Below, one piece after another: positions 49,517 to 58,612 of a DNA stretch of 64,000 bases. Position 1 is the stretch's first letter, and each line of letters opens with the position of its first letter. The stretch is from Arthrobacter sp. zg-Y769 (GTDB lineage: Bacteria; Actinomycetota; Actinomycetes; Actinomycetales; Micrococcaceae), in assembly GCF_020907405.1 (NCBI RefSeq), contig NZ_JAJJOE010000009.1:124001-188000 (forward strand), in the 5' to 3' direction. The notes beneath the pieces are model-generated. The model searched no databases and was not told the DNA's origin. It saw nothing but the letters and a program-made list of their open reading frames with translations. The translations under genes were made by a program, and so were the position numbers.

Positions 49517-50110
49517 ATGAGAATCTCCGAATCCCTCGACCAGCCCATGGCCGGCGCACTGAACGGCAGCCACTCTCCCCAATGCACTGCGCGGTGCGTG
49601 GGTATAGTCATTGCGGTTCCGGAGCCCATGGCAAGCGAGCTGAAGGACGCACGTGCGTCCTTCGGCGATCCCATGGCGGCGTTGGTTCCGGCCCACATCA
49701 CCTTGGTGACCACCACGGAGACCGACGACTGGGACGCCACGCTCCGCCACGTGCGCAGGGTCGCCGCGGCCCAGGAGCCGTTCCGGGTGACGCTGGAGGG
49801 AACCGCATCCTTCCGCCCGGTTTCGCCCGTGGTCTACCTGAACGTGGACGAAGGCTTTGATGAGTGCACGGCGCTGCACAAGGAACTCCAGAGCGGCCCG
49901 CTGGCCCGGGACCTGGCCTTCCCGTTCCACCCGCACGTCACCGTGGCACACGACGTCAGCGAGCAGAGCATGGACGAAGCAGTCAGCCGGCTCTGCAGCT
50001 ATTCCGCCGGTTTTACGGTCGACTGTGTGGGTCTTTACGAACACGACGCCACCGGGCTGTGGAAACTGCATGAGCACGTCCGGCTCGGCGCCGGGAAGCA
50101 GCCGTCTTAG
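49517..50110 (+). CDS. 2'-5' RNA ligase-family (2H phosphoesterase) protein
   Basis: A 197-residue protein with the two 2H signature tetrapeptides: PAHITLVTT near residue 60 and HPHVTVAHD near residue 140. A beta-rich fold lies between them (FRVTLEGTASFRPVSPVVYL). The N-terminal 25 residues (MRISESLDQPMAGALNGSHS) are not conserved. The family cleaves or ligates 2',3'-cyclic phosphates in RNA or nucleotides; the substrate is not known. The ATG at 49517 follows the trpS stop by 5 bases. The gene converges on the alpha/beta hydrolase with a 9-base gap. Confidence 0.87.
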   Translation: MRISESLDQPMAGALNGSHSPQCTARCVGIVIAVPEPMASELKDARASFGDPMAALVPAHITLVTTTETDDWDATLRHVRRVAAAQEPFRVTLEGTASFRPVSPVVYLNVDEGFDECTALHKELQSGPLARDLAFPFHPHVTVAHDVSEQSMDEAVSRLCSYSAGFTVDCVGLYEHDATGLWKLHEHVRLGAGKQPS

Positions 50111-50119
50111 GAGTCTTCA

Positions 50120-50896
50120 TTAGGAGTCTTCGTCCAGGTCCAGGTAGGTACCGGCCCACGCCGCGATGATCGCCGCTGCCCTGGAGGTCTGAGCCCGTTC
50201 GACCATCAGGTGGTCGCTGCCCTCCAGCGAGATGAAATTCCGCGGATGCCGTGCGGTCCGGAAAATTTCGCTCGCGTTGTCGATTCCCACTGTGTTGTCG
50301 GTGGGGGAATGCATCACCAAAAGGGGCAGGTGCAGCCCCCTGATGCTGTCCGTGAGGTCATGGCTGTTCAGGTCCTCGATGAGGTGCCGCCGGATCTCGA
50401 GTTCGCCGCCGCCAAGATCCACAGAGGCTGAGCCCTGTTCGGCGATGCGGTCCAGCTCCGATTCGAAGAGGTGCACCACATGGGAGGGGCGGAAGGGCGC
50501 GGCGATGGTCACCACTGCGTCCAGCCCGGGAACCCGGGAAGCCGCAGCCAGGACGGCGGCGCCGCCGAGCGAGTGGCCGATCAGCAGGGAGACGGGGCGG
50601 TGGGTATCCGCCATGAAACCGCACGCGCTGAGGACGTCGGCCACTTTGGTGCTGAAACTGCCGTCCTCCCACTTGCCGGTCGAACCGCCCAGCCCCGCTG
50701 CGTCATAGCGCAGCACACCAATGCCATGGCTGGCCAGCGCCTTGGAAATCCGGGACGCGGCGGCACTGTTCTTCCCCAGGGTGAAGCCGTGGCAAAAGAC
50801 GGCCCAGGCCCGGGCTCCGCCGTCGGGAACATCAACGGTTCCCGCGAGGGTGGTCCCGTTGACCCCGGGAAATGACACAGATTCAAACGAAGGCAT
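50120..50896 (-). CDS. Alpha/beta hydrolase (serine esterase-like)
   Basis: A 258-residue alpha/beta hydrolase. The nucleophile elbow is SLLIGHSLGGAAVLAAAS (Ser). The oxyanion region is VFCHGFTLGKNSAAASRISK. The acid and histidine are plausibly in LLVMHSPTDNTVGIDNASE (Asp) and LEGSDHLMVERA (His). The sequence type matches the hydrolase half of bifunctional hydrolase/OsmC proteins, but the OsmC domain is absent. The substrate is unknown. The ATG at 50896 is 6 bases from TAGAGT with no ribosome binding site (leaderless). It is divergent from nothing and lies just after the sdh operon terminator. Confidence 0.88.
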   Translation of the reverse strand: MPSFESVSFPGVNGTTLAGTVDVPDGGARAWAVFCHGFTLGKNSAAASRISKALASHGIGVLRYDAAGLGGSTGKWEDGSFSTKVADVLSACGFMADTHRPVSLLIGHSLGGAAVLAAASRVPGLDAVVTIAAPFRPSHVVHLFESELDRIAEQGSASVDLGGGELEIRRHLIEDLNSHDLTDSIRGLHLPLLVMHSPTDNTVGIDNASEIFRTARHPRNFISLEGSDHLMVERAQTSRAAAIIAAWAGTYLDLDEDS

Positions 50897-50902
50897 AACG
50901 CA

Positions 50903-50908
50903 ACTCTA
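50903..50908 (-). promoter_or_regulatory. -10 hexamer of a leaderless transcript (alpha/beta hydrolase)
   Basis: TAGAGT, six bases (TGCGTT), then the ATG at 50896. It lies 12 bases behind the sdh terminator hairpin. Confidence 0.5.
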
Positions 50909-50920
50909 TCGGGAACGCAA

Positions 50921-50959
50921 AAGGCGCCCGCCGGCGGTGGAAACCGCGGCGGGCGCCTT
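50921..50959 (-). terminator. Terminator of the sdhCDAB operon
   Basis: AAGGCGCCCGCC (50921-50932) pairs with GGCGGGCGCCTT (50948-50959), with an inner GCGGT/ACCGC stem closing on a GGAA loop. On the minus strand it ends in TTTTG. It follows the sdhB stop by 19 bases. Confidence 0.85.
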
Positions 50960-50978
50960 AGGTCGTGCGGGGGGACTG

Positions 50979-51755
50979 CTAGAGGGAGCGGGCCAGGATG
51001 GCCTGCTTGACCTCTGAAATGGCCTTGGTGACCTGGATGCCGCGGGGGCATGCTTCCGAGCAGTTGAAGGTGGTGCGGCAGCGCCACACGCCTTCCTTGT
51101 CGTTCAGGATCTCCAGGCGCATGTCACCGGCATCGTCACGTGAATCAAAGATGAAACGGTGCGCGTTGACGATTGCCGCCGGGCCGAAGTACTGGCCGTC
51201 GGTCCAGAACACCGGGCACGAGGACGTGCATGCGGCGCACAGGATGCACTTGGTGGTGTCGTCGAAACGCTCACGGTCCTCGGCGGACTGCAGGCGTTCC
51301 TTCGTGGGTTCGTGGCCCTTGGTGACCAGGAACGGCATGATTTCACGGTAGGACTGGAAGAACGGCTCCATGTCCACGATCAGGTCCTTTTCCACCGGCA
51401 GGCCCTTGATGGGCTCGACGAGGATGGGCTTGGACGTGTCCAGGTCCTTCAGCAGGGTCTTGCAGGCCAGGCGGTTACGGCCGTTGATGCGCATGGCATC
51501 GGAGCCGCAGACACCGTGGGCGCAGGACCGGCGGAACGAAACCGAGCCGTCGTGCTCCCACTTGACCTTGTGCAGGGCGTCCAGCACGCGGTCGGTGCCG
51601 TACATGGTCAGCTTCCACTCGTCCCAGTAGGCTTCGTCGGAAACCTCGGGGTTGTAGCGGCGGACCTTCAGAGTGATCTCGAACGAGGGGATTTCTCCGC
51701 CGATTGATTCGGGGAGGTCAACCTTCGAGGCCGGCTCGGCGATTTCGGTTGTCAT
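50979..51755 (-). CDS. sdhB: Succinate dehydrogenase iron-sulfur subunit
   Basis: A 258-residue subunit carrying the three iron-sulfur clusters that pass electrons from SdhA's flavin to menaquinone. The [2Fe-2S] ligands are in RRSCAHGVCGSDAMRINGRN and ACKTL. The [4Fe-4S] and [3Fe-4S] ligands are in CILCAACTSSCPVFW and CRTTFNCSEACPRGIQVTKA. Its ATG overlaps the sdhA stop by one base, so the last two genes of the operon are tightly coupled. A strong terminator follows. Confidence 0.97.
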   Translation of the reverse strand: MTTEIAEPASKVDLPESIGGEIPSFEITLKVRRYNPEVSDEAYWDEWKLTMYGTDRVLDALHKVKWEHDGSVSFRRSCAHGVCGSDAMRINGRNRLACKTLLKDLDTSKPILVEPIKGLPVEKDLIVDMEPFFQSYREIMPFLVTKGHEPTKERLQSAEDRERFDDTTKCILCAACTSSCPVFWTDGQYFGPAAIVNAHRFIFDSRDDAGDMRLEILNDKEGVWRCRTTFNCSEACPRGIQVTKAISEVKQAILARSL

Positions 51756-53521
51756 TAGTACTTCCTCACCATCGGCTCGTAGCGCGTGAAAATGACCGGC
51801 TTGGTGTCCAGCCGAATGCCGGCGGTGTGCTCGGTATTCTCGGCTTCGTCGACCTTGTAGGCCATCGAGTGCTTCATGAAGTTTTCGTCATCGCGCTCCG
51901 GGAAGTCCTCGCGGAAGTGTCCGCCGCGGGATTCGGTGCGGTGAAGGGCGGCAACGCTCATGACTTTTGCCAGTTCCAGGAGGAAGCCAAGCTCCACGGC
52001 CTCAAGGAGGTCGAGGTTGAACCGCTTGCCCTTATCCTGGACGCTGATTTTCTGGTACCGCTCCTCGAAGGAAGCGATGTCCGCCAGGACCTGCTGGATG
52101 GTGTCCGCGGTGCGGAACACCTGCATGTTCAGGTCCATGGTGTTCTGCAGGTCCCGGCGGATTTCGGAAACCCGCTCGGTGCCTTCGGAATTGCGGACGT
52201 GGTCCAGCAGGTTGACCGTGTCCAGCTCGGCGTTCTCCGGCAGGTCCACGAAGTCCGCGGTCAGGGCGTACTCGGCGGCGTAGATGCCGGCCCGCTTGCC
52301 GAAGACGTTGATGTCCAGCAGGGAGTTGGTGCCCAGCCGGTTGGAGCCGTGTACGGATACGCAGGCTACTTCGCCGGCCGCGTACAGTCCGGGGATCACC
52401 GTGTCGTTGTCCTGGAGTACCTCGGCCTTGATGTTGGTCGGGATCCCGCCCATCACGTAGTGGGCCGTCGGGAACACCGGCACCGGCTCGGTGTAGGGCT
52501 CCACGCCGAGGTAGGTACGGGCGAACTCGGTGATGTCCGGAAGCTTCGCATCGATGTGCGCCGGTTCCAGGTGCGTCAGGTCCAGCAGGACGTAGTCCTT
52601 GTTCGGGCCGCAGCCGCGTCCCTCGCGTACCTCGTTGGCCATGGAACGGGCCACAATGTCACGCGGCGCCAGGTCCTTGATGGTGGGGGCATAGCGCTCC
52701 ATGAAGCGTTCGCCCTCCGAGTTGCGGAGGATGGCACCTTCGCCGCGGGCGGCCTCCGACAGGAGGATGCCCAGCCCGGCCAGGCCGGTCGGGTGGAACT
52801 GGATGAACTCCATGTCCTCCAGGGGAATCCCCCGGCGGAAGGCGATGCCCATGCCGTCGCCGGTCAGGGTGTGTGCGTTGGACGTGGTCTTGTAGACCTT
52901 GCCGGCACCGCCGGAGGCGAACACCACGGACTTGGCCTGGAAGATGTGCAGTTCGCCGGTGGCCAGGTCATAGGAAATGACACCCGCAACCCGCTTCTGG
53001 CCGTCGAGGTCGACAACGGTGATGAGGTCCAGCACGTAGTACTCGTTGTAGAACTCGACGTTGTGCTTGACGCAGTTTTGGTACAGCGTCTGCAGGATCA
53101 TGTGGCCGGTGCGGTCCGCGGCGTAGCAGGCGCGGCGAACCGGGGCCTTGCCGTGGTCACGGGTGTGCCCACCGAAACGGCGCTGGTCGATGCGGCCTTC
53201 AGGCGTCCGGTTGAACGGCAGGCCCATCTTCTCCAGGTCCAGCACGGCGTCGATGGCTTCCTTGGCCATAACCTCGGCTGCGTCCTGGTCCACGAGGTAG
53301 TCACCGCCCTTGACGGTGTCGAAGGTGTGCCATTCCCAGTTGTCTTCTTCGACGTTGGCCAGTGCTGCGCACATGCCGCCCTGCGCAGCACCCGTGTGGG
53401 AGCGGGTGGGGTACAGCTTGGTCAGTACCGCCGTACGCGCGCGCTGACCTGATTCGATGGCGGCACGCATACCGGCGCCGCCGGCGCCGACGATGACGAC
53501 GTCGTACTTATGGACCTGCAT
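51755..53521 (-). CDS. sdhA: Succinate dehydrogenase flavoprotein subunit
   Basis: A 588-residue flavoprotein that oxidises succinate to fumarate. The FAD-binding start is [20 protein letters not shown]. The histidine for covalent FAD is in [17 protein letters not shown]. The substrate site includes [20 protein letters not shown] with REGRGCGP and YVMGGIPTN. The C-terminal [20 protein letters not shown] ends in the usual helical domain. It follows sdhD by 68 bases, and with sdhC, sdhD and sdhB forms complex II of the TCA cycle and respiratory chain. Confidence 0.97.
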   Translation of the reverse strand: MQVHKYDVVIVGAGGAGMRAAIESGQRARTAVLTKLYPTRSHTGAAQGGMCAALANVEEDNWEWHTFDTVKGGDYLVDQDAAEVMAKEAIDAVLDLEKMGLPFNRTPEGRIDQRRFGGHTRDHGKAPVRRACYAADRTGHMILQTLYQNCVKHNVEFYNEYYVLDLITVVDLDGQKRVAGVISYDLATGELHIFQAKSVVFASGGAGKVYKTTSNAHTLTGDGMGIAFRRGIPLEDMEFIQFHPTGLAGLGILLSEAARGEGAILRNSEGERFMERYAPTIKDLAPRDIVARSMANEVREGRGCGPNKDYVLLDLTHLEPAHIDAKLPDITEFARTYLGVEPYTEPVPVFPTAHYVMGGIPTNIKAEVLQDNDTVIPGLYAAGEVACVSVHGSNRLGTNSLLDINVFGKRAGIYAAEYALTADFVDLPENAELDTVNLLDHVRNSEGTERVSEIRRDLQNTMDLNMQVFRTADTIQQVLADIASFEERYQKISVQDKGKRFNLDLLEAVELGFLLELAKVMSVAALHRTESRGGHFREDFPERDDENFMKHSMAYKVDEAENTEHTAGIRLDTKPVIFTRYEPMVRKY

Positions 53522-53589
53522 AGCAGATGCTCTTTCTGTTGAAACTACTAGAAATTCGCGGGCGTACCCGTGGTTGTCCTGCGGCTGCC

Positions 53590-54066
53590 TTAGCTGCAGA
53601 ACTCCTGGAGTGTTTGCCCCGCCGCGTCCGGAAGGCAGGGGTCAAAGGTGAAGATCACCAGGGTGCCGAGCACGATGATTACGAAGGTCGCGACGTAGAG
53701 GACGGTCTTGAGCCACATACGCGTGGCCTTCTTGTCTCCGTAGTCGTTAATGATGGTGCGGACGCCGTTGGTGCCGTGAAGCATGGCCAGCCACAGCATA
53801 ACGAGGTCCCAGACCTGCCACAGGGGGCTGGCCCACTTGCCGGCAACAAAGCCGAAGTCGACTGCGTGGATGCCGTCGCCCAGAACCAGGTTCATAAACA
53901 GGTGGGTGAAGATCAGGACAACCAGGATCACGCCGGAGACGCGCATAAACAGCCAGGCGAGCATCTCAAAGTTGCCGCGGCCGGAGGAGTTGCGCGTGTA
54001 CCGCGGGGCGATGCGTCCGGAACGGGGTGCTTCGAGGGCATGCGCTTCGTTAGTGGATGTGCTCAT
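53590..54066 (-). CDS. sdhD: Succinate dehydrogenase membrane anchor subunit D
   Basis: A 158-residue membrane anchor with three hydrophobic segments: [41 protein letters not shown] and [20 protein letters not shown]. The segment with HLFMNLV and the HGTNGVR motif include histidine and arginine positions used for heme and quinone binding in Sdh membrane anchors. A polar N-terminus of about 30 residues precedes. It starts 6 bases after the sdhC stop and the two together form the quinone site of complex II. Confidence 0.92.
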   Translation of the reverse strand: MSTSTNEAHALEAPRSGRIAPRYTRNSSGRGNFEMLAWLFMRVSGVILVVLIFTHLFMNLVLGDGIHAVDFGFVAGKWASPLWQVWDLVMLWLAMLHGTNGVRTIINDYGDKKATRMWLKTVLYVATFVIIVLGTLVIFTFDPCLPDAAGQTLQEFCS

Positions 54067-54072
54067 TGGTTA

Positions 54073-54450
54073 TTAACCCCCGAAGACGTTGGGCAGGTGG
54101 CGAATGGAGAAGCCGATAACCGTAACGGCCCACAGGGCAACAACGCCCCAGAGCATCTGGCGCTGGTACTTGGGCCCCTTCTTCCAGAAGTCGATCAGGA
54201 CTACACGCAGGCCGTTGAAGGCGTGGAACACAATCGCCGCAACGAGACCAAGCTCGCCGAGGCCCATAATCGGGTTCTTGTAGGATTCGATCACCACGTT
54301 GTAGGCCTCAGGCGAAACTCGCACCAATGAGGTATCCAGAACATGGACCAAAAGGAAGAAGAAGATCGCCACGCCGGTGATGCGGTGCACAACCCACGAC
54401 CATTGGCCCTCACGGCCACGGTAGAGAGTGCCTGCTGGTAACTTCGACAC
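54073..54450 (-). CDS. sdhC: Succinate dehydrogenase cytochrome b556 subunit
   Basis: A 125-residue membrane anchor. It starts at the GTG at 54450, which has GGAGG 8 bases upstream (MSKLPAGTLYRGREGQ). The signature YRGREGQWSWVVHRITGVAI carries the heme/quinone-site histidine and arginine, and VFHAFNGLRVVLIDFW is the second conserved helix. Three membrane segments. It is the first gene of sdhCDAB. Its promoter (TTGAAA-17-TAGATT) and a CRP-like site are visible upstream. Confidence 0.93.
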   Translation of the reverse strand: MSKLPAGTLYRGREGQWSWVVHRITGVAIFFFLLVHVLDTSLVRVSPEAYNVVIESYKNPIMGLGELGLVAAIVFHAFNGLRVVLIDFWKKGPKYQRQMLWGVVALWAVTVIGFSIRHLPNVFGG

Positions 54451-54537
54451 TGAATTTTCCTCCCTGCATCGCAGCGGCGTTAGCGCGTGTTCCACGCAGT
54501 GATGACGCCGGTGCGACAGCGATATAAGCTCTACCAT

Positions 54538-54566
54538 AATCTAGGCCGACGTGACCCGGCTTTCAA
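54538..54566 (-). promoter_or_regulatory. Promoter of the sdhCDAB operon
   Basis: On the minus strand TTGAAA (54561-54566), exactly 17 bases, then TAGATT (54538-54543). Both hexamers are close to the housekeeping consensus. The leader to the sdhC GTG is about 80 bases. Confidence 0.65.
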
Positions 54567-54583
54567 TTTAGGTTGCCCTATGG

Positions 54584-54599
54584 TGTGACGCTGATTACA
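54584..54599. promoter_or_regulatory. CRP/GlxR-like operator between sdhC and manC
   Basis: TGTGA-N6-TTACA differs from the CRP-family consensus TGTGA-N6-TCACA at one base. Its centre is about 60 bases upstream of the predicted sdh transcription start, the classic class I activation position. Confidence 0.5.
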
Positions 54600-54662
54600 T
54601 TGAACCGGCGTCGAAAAGCGTGTAGCGGCGGGTACCTCCTGAAGTACGGCCTGCGACTGGGC

Positions 54663-54668
54663 TAATCT
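54663..54668 (+). promoter_or_regulatory. -10 hexamer just upstream of manC (leaderless or near-leaderless)
   Basis: TAATCT is followed by 8 bases and the ATG at 54677, or 5 bases and an in-frame GTG at 54674. There is no ribosome binding site. Confidence 0.45.
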
Positions 54669-54676
54669 TGGCTGTG

Positions 54677-55816
54677 ATGAGTATTGAAAAGCCACAAGCC
54701 GCCACTGAGTCCGCTGTTCTTGACCGTTTTTACGGGGTCATCCCGGCGGGCGGTGTCGGCACGCGTCTTTGGCCCCTCTCCCGTGCGGCTGCACCCAAAT
54801 TCCTCCACGACCTGACCGGTTCGGGTTCCACCCTGATCCGTGCCACCTACGAGCGCCTGAGTCCGCTCAGCGGGGACCGCGTCATGGTGGTTACCGGCGC
54901 CGTGCACCGGCAGGCGGTGCGGCAGCAGCTGCCCGAGATCTCCAACAAGAACCTGGTCCTGGAACTCGAGCCGAAGGATTCGGCCGCAGCGATCGGCCTT
55001 GCCGCGGCGATCCTCTATAAGCGGGATCCGCGGATCATCATGGGGTCCTTCGCAGCGGACCAGGTGATTGCACCGGTCGAGGTTTTCCAGGCAGCCGTCC
55101 GGGAAGCCGTCCACACTGCGGCGCAGGGCTACGTCGTCACCATCGGGATCGAGCCCACCCATCCCTCCACCGGTTTCGGCTACATCCGCGCCGGCGATCA
55201 GCTCCGGGTTGCCGGCGCTCCGAGCGCCCGCTCCGTGGTCGAGTTCGTGGAGAAGCCCTCTGCCGAGGTTGCGCAGACATACCTGGACAGCGGCAGCTAC
55301 AGCTGGAACGCCGGCATGTTCGTGGCGCCGGTGGATTTGATGCTCAAGCACCTGGAAGCCAATGAGCCGGTGCTCTACTCCGGGCTGATGGAAATCGCCG
55401 ATGCCTGGGACACCACGAGGCGCCGGGAAGTGGTGCGGAGGATCTGGCCCACCCTGCCCAAGATCGCCATTGACTATGCGGTGGCGGAACCGGCAGCGGC
55501 GGCGGGCGACGTCGCAATGATCCCCGGTGCCTTCAGCTGGGACGACGTAGGGGACTTTGCCGCGATCGGCCGCCTCAACCCGGCGGCCGAAAACAGCGAC
55601 CTGACGGTGATGGGCGAAGGGGCACGCGTTTACTCGGAGAACGCGAGCGGAATCGTCGTTTCCGATACCAAGCGCGTCATCGCGCTGATCGGCATCGAGG
55701 ACGTCGTCATCGTGGATACCCCGGACGCCCTGCTTGTGACCACGAAGGAACATGCGCAGGAAGTGAAGAAGGCCGTTGAACACCTGAAGGCCAGCGGCGA
55801 CACGGACGTCCTCTAG
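54677..55816 (+). CDS. manC: Mannose-1-phosphate guanylyltransferase
   Basis: A 379-residue nucleotidyltransferase that makes GDP-mannose for cell-envelope mannans, lipomannans and glycolipids. The NTP-binding signature VIPAGGVGTRLWPLSRAAAPKF is at residues about 22-43. Further landmarks are VLELEPKDSAAAIGLAAAIL, FAADQVIAP, TGFGYIRAG, VEFVEKPSAEVA, SWNAGMFVAPVDLML and AFSWDDVGDFAAIG. There is no C-terminal phosphomannose isomerase domain, so it is monofunctional. It is divergent from sdhC. Starts at GTG 54674 or TTG 54668 are possible in the same frame. Confidence 0.92.
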   Translation: MSIEKPQAATESAVLDRFYGVIPAGGVGTRLWPLSRAAAPKFLHDLTGSGSTLIRATYERLSPLSGDRVMVVTGAVHRQAVRQQLPEISNKNLVLELEPKDSAAAIGLAAAILYKRDPRIIMGSFAADQVIAPVEVFQAAVREAVHTAAQGYVVTIGIEPTHPSTGFGYIRAGDQLRVAGAPSARSVVEFVEKPSAEVAQTYLDSGSYSWNAGMFVAPVDLMLKHLEANEPVLYSGLMEIADAWDTTRRREVVRRIWPTLPKIAIDYAVAEPAAAAGDVAMIPGAFSWDDVGDFAAIGRLNPAAENSDLTVMGEGARVYSENASGIVVSDTKRVIALIGIEDVVIVDTPDALLVTTKEHAQEVKKAVEHLKASGDTDVL

Positions 55817-55888
55817 CCCGGCCGCAAAGACCCGTCACGGGGCGTCGTTTCCGGCGGTGCACATTCCCGCATTAGCCGCGGAATTGGC

Positions 55889-55894
55889 TAACCT
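55889..55894 (+). promoter_or_regulatory. -10 hexamer of a leaderless transcript (amidohydrolase)
   Basis: TAACCT followed by 7 bases and the GTG at 55902. Confidence 0.5.
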
Positions 55895-55901
55895 TGAGGT
55901 T

Positions 55902-57107
55902 GTGCAGACTATCCCATTGAGCAATTCTCCGATCCCTTCCCTACGGGGGAGCGTGGCGCCGCTTCTGGGTGGGCTGATTGAGTTCCGGCGGGACCTGCAC
56001 GCCCATCCCGAGCTCTCGCATAAGGAATTCCGCACTACCGACCGCATTGTCGAAGCTTTGGAGCATGCGGGCCTGGCCCCCAAGCGCCTGGAGAACACCG
56101 GTGCCGTGGTGGATATCGGCGACGGGCCCATCCGACTCGCCGTCCGCGCTGACATCGATGCCCTTCCGGTGCTTGAGGAGACCGGGCTGCCGTACGCCTC
56201 GGAGCACACCGGCATAGCCCATGCCTGCGGCCACGACATCCACACCACGGTGATGCTGGGCGTGGCCAGGGTGCTTGCCGGGTTCGACGCCGCCGGCGAG
56301 CTGGGCGGCCGGGTGCGCGTGATCTTCCAGCCGGCCGAGGAAGTAATGCCCGGCGGTGCGCTCTCGGTGATCGAGCAGGGCGCGCTGGACGGCGTCCCGC
56401 GCATCCTGGCCCTGCACTGCGACCCCCGGGTGGACGTGGGGCAGGTGGGCACCCGCATCGGCGCCATCACCTCGGCGTCGGACACCATCCGGATTGAACT
56501 CACCGGGCGCGGCGGGCACACCTCCCGGCCGCACCTCACCGAGGACCTGGTCTTCGCGCTGGCCGAGATTGCCGTCAGCGTCCCGGCAGTGCTCTCCCGC
56601 CGGATCGACGTGCGCAGCGGCGTCTCAGTGGTGTGGGGGCAGATGCACGCGGGCTCCGCACCCAATGCCATTCCCGGACACGGGTTCATGGCCGGGACCA
56701 TGCGATGCCTCGACGCGGAGGCCTGGCATGCCGCCGGCGAGCTGCTGGACAAGGTGGTCCGCGAAATCGCGGCGCCGTTCGGCGTCGACGTCCACCTGGA
56801 ACACACGCGCGGCGTTCCGCCGGTAATTAACGCCGACGCCGAGATCAGCCTGATCGAGGCAGCGGCCCGCGCGGAACTGGGCGAAGACGCCGTCGTACTG
56901 GCCCCGCAGTCGATGGGCGGGGAAGACTTCGCCTGGATGACGCAGGCGGTTCCGGGAGCCCTGATGCGGCTGGGCACCCGCTCCCCGGGCGGCGAGACCT
57001 TCGACCTGCACCGCGGGGACTACAACCCCGACGAGCGGGCCATCAGCTGCGGCGTCAGCGTGATGGCCGCGGCTGCCCTGCGGGCTGCACGGGGCCTGCG
57101 GCACTAA
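55902..57107 (+). CDS. M20-family amidohydrolase (N-acyl-amino acid amidohydrolase-like)
   Basis: A 401-residue metallopeptidase-like hydrolase of the AmhX/AmiA branch of M20D. Landmarks are EFRRDLHAHPELSHKEFRTT, the metal motif HACGHDIHTTVMLGVARVLA, VIFQPAEEVMPGGALSVIEQ, GRGGHTSRPHLTEDL in the dimerisation domain, and MGGEDFAWMTQAVPGALMRL. Such enzymes remove acyl groups from amino acids or auxin-like conjugates. The GTG at 55902 is chosen because it is 7 bases behind TAACCT; the frame extends 15 codons further upstream. It stands between manC and the nucleoside transporter operon. Confidence 0.88.
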   Translation: MQTIPLSNSPIPSLRGSVAPLLGGLIEFRRDLHAHPELSHKEFRTTDRIVEALEHAGLAPKRLENTGAVVDIGDGPIRLAVRADIDALPVLEETGLPYASEHTGIAHACGHDIHTTVMLGVARVLAGFDAAGELGGRVRVIFQPAEEVMPGGALSVIEQGALDGVPRILALHCDPRVDVGQVGTRIGAITSASDTIRIELTGRGGHTSRPHLTEDLVFALAEIAVSVPAVLSRRIDVRSGVSVVWGQMHAGSAPNAIPGHGFMAGTMRCLDAEAWHAAGELLDKVVREIAAPFGVDVHLEHTRGVPPVINADAEISLIEAAARAELGEDAVVLAPQSMGGEDFAWMTQAVPGALMRLGTRSPGGETFDLHRGDYNPDERAISCGVSVMAAAALRAARGLRH

Positions 57108-57235
57108 AGCTGCGAGCCCCCGTTTCCGCCCGCCGGGCAGCGTAACCTGACGACACAATAGGGGCATCCGGTGCACCCGGAATCGTGACCGGACCATAGC
57201 AGTCCGCACCCTGTCCGAGGTGTCCCTTTGATAAC

Positions 57236-57300
57236 AACATGTAAACAATGTTCCACCAGCACCGAATTTGGATTTGGTGTTGCCTTCGACACACTATGGT
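57236..57300 (+). promoter_or_regulatory. Possible operator and promoter of the BMP transporter operon
   Basis: AACAT-N7-ATGTT (57236-57252) is a small inverted repeat in an A/T-rich patch. TATGGT (57295-57300) is a good -10 that would give a leader of about 90 bases before the TTG at 57398. No strong -35 is seen. The remaining gap (57108-57397) holds nothing else recognisable. Confidence 0.35.
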
Positions 57301-57397
57301 TATGTTGCTGCGGTCCAACGACGGACGGAGCGCTGCGCCGAGCGCTGCACCTTAGAGGGCACCGTACGGCGAATCCCATTTCTTTTCTGGAGGAACA

Positions 57398-58483
57398 TTG
57401 AAGAATTACCCGCGCAGCTTTAAGCGCAATGCAGGCGTCTCCGCCGCCATGCTCGGCGTATCTGCTCTCCTGCTTTCCGGCTGCGGTGCTGCACCGGAAG
57501 AGGAAGAAGGCGGCGACGCAGCAGCGACTGACTTCACCGGTTGCATCGTCTCCGACGCCGGCGGCTGGGATGACCGCTCCTTCAACCAGTCCAGCTACGA
57601 GGGCCTGATGGCTGCCAAGGATGCGCTGGGCATTGAGACCCGCGATGCTGAGTCCCAGGCTCCCACTGACTTCACCAACAACGTTGACAGCATGGTCCAG
57701 GCCGGCTGCGACCTGACGGTTACGGTGGGCTTCCTGCTCTCCGACGCCACGAAGGCCGCCGCTGCGGCAAACCCCGACGTGAACTTCGCCATCGTCGATG
57801 ACAACGCCATCGAGGCCGACAACGTCAAGCCGATCATCTACGACACGGCCCAGGCCGCGTTCCTTGCCGGCTACGTCGCCGCAGGTTCCTCCGAGACCGG
57901 CACCGTTGCCACCTACGGCGGCATGAACCTCCCCACCGTCACCATCTTCATGGACGGCTTCGCCCAGGGTGTTGAGCACTTCAACAAGGAGAACGGCGCC
58001 GACGTCAAGGTCCTCGGCACAGACTCCTTCGTCGACAGCTTCGACAACCGCGCAGCAGGCAAGACGCTGACCCAGAACTTCATCAACGAAGGCGCCGACG
58101 TCATCATGCCGGTTGCCGGTCCGGTGGGCCTGGGCACCATGGAGGCCGTGGTCGAGGCCAACGAGGGCGGCAAGAACGTCCGCGCCGTCTGGGTTGACTC
58201 CGACGGCTACGAAACCGCCGGCATCGGCGAGGAGTTCATCCTGACCTCCGTCATGAAGCTGATGGGCGACGCGGTGGAAGAGGTTGTCACCGAGTCCGCC
58301 GACGGCAACTTCAGCGCAGAACCGTACGTGGGCACCCTGGAGAACGGCGGCGTTGACCTGGCGCCGTTCCACGACCAGGAGGCCAACGTCCCGGACGAGG
58401 TCAAGACCGCGGTCGAGGACCTCAAGAAAAAGATCATCTCCGGTGAGATCACGATCGAATCCGAGTCCAGCCCGAAGCAGTAG
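57398..58483 (+). CDS. bmpA: BMP-family nucleoside ABC transporter substrate-binding lipoprotein
   Basis: A 361-residue lipoprotein (lipobox LLLSGCG near residue 28) of the basic membrane protein/PnrA family that binds purine nucleosides. Landmarks are DAGGWDDRSFNQSSYEGLMA, GCDLTVTVGFLLSDATKAAA, AFLAGYVAAGSSETGTVATY, VIMPVAGPVGLGTMEAV and WVDSDGYETAG. The TTG start at 57398 is supported by GGAGG four bases upstream. It is the first gene of an operon with one ATPase and two permeases, followed by cdd and deoA, which fits nucleoside import. A long hairpin separates it from the ATPase gene. Confidence 0.92.
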   Translation: MKNYPRSFKRNAGVSAAMLGVSALLLSGCGAAPEEEEGGDAAATDFTGCIVSDAGGWDDRSFNQSSYEGLMAAKDALGIETRDAESQAPTDFTNNVDSMVQAGCDLTVTVGFLLSDATKAAAAANPDVNFAIVDDNAIEADNVKPIIYDTAQAAFLAGYVAAGSSETGTVATYGGMNLPTVTIFMDGFAQGVEHFNKENGADVKVLGTDSFVDSFDNRAAGKTLTQNFINEGADVIMPVAGPVGLGTMEAVVEANEGGKNVRAVWVDSDGYETAGIGEEFILTSVMKLMGDAVEEVVTESADGNFSAEPYVGTLENGGVDLAPFHDQEANVPDEVKTAVEDLKKKIISGEITIESESSPKQ

Positions 58484-58502
58484 CAGCGGGCCTAACTGCC
58501 CC

Positions 58503-58555
58503 CAGACAACCGCCATGTCCCGCAGTTGCGACTGCGGAACATGGCGGTTTGTCTG
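58503..58555 (+). terminator. Long hairpin between the binding-protein and ATPase genes (attenuator)
   Basis: CAGACA...CGCAGT (58503-58526) pairs with ACTGCGG...GTCTG (58531-58555), about 24 bp with one bulge and one mismatch around a TGCG loop. There is no T run. It probably stops part of the transcripts or protects the upstream mRNA, so that the binding protein is made in excess. Confidence 0.6.
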
Positions 58556-58612
58556 TGCCGGACAGCCCTACCTCCCACACAGCACTTTCAAGAACAGATT
58601 GGTTGGGGTTTT

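Noticed and set aside
51704-53452. A 582-codon open frame on the plus strand opposite sdhA
   Set aside because: Antisense shadow of sdhA; no ribosome binding site and no recognisable motif.
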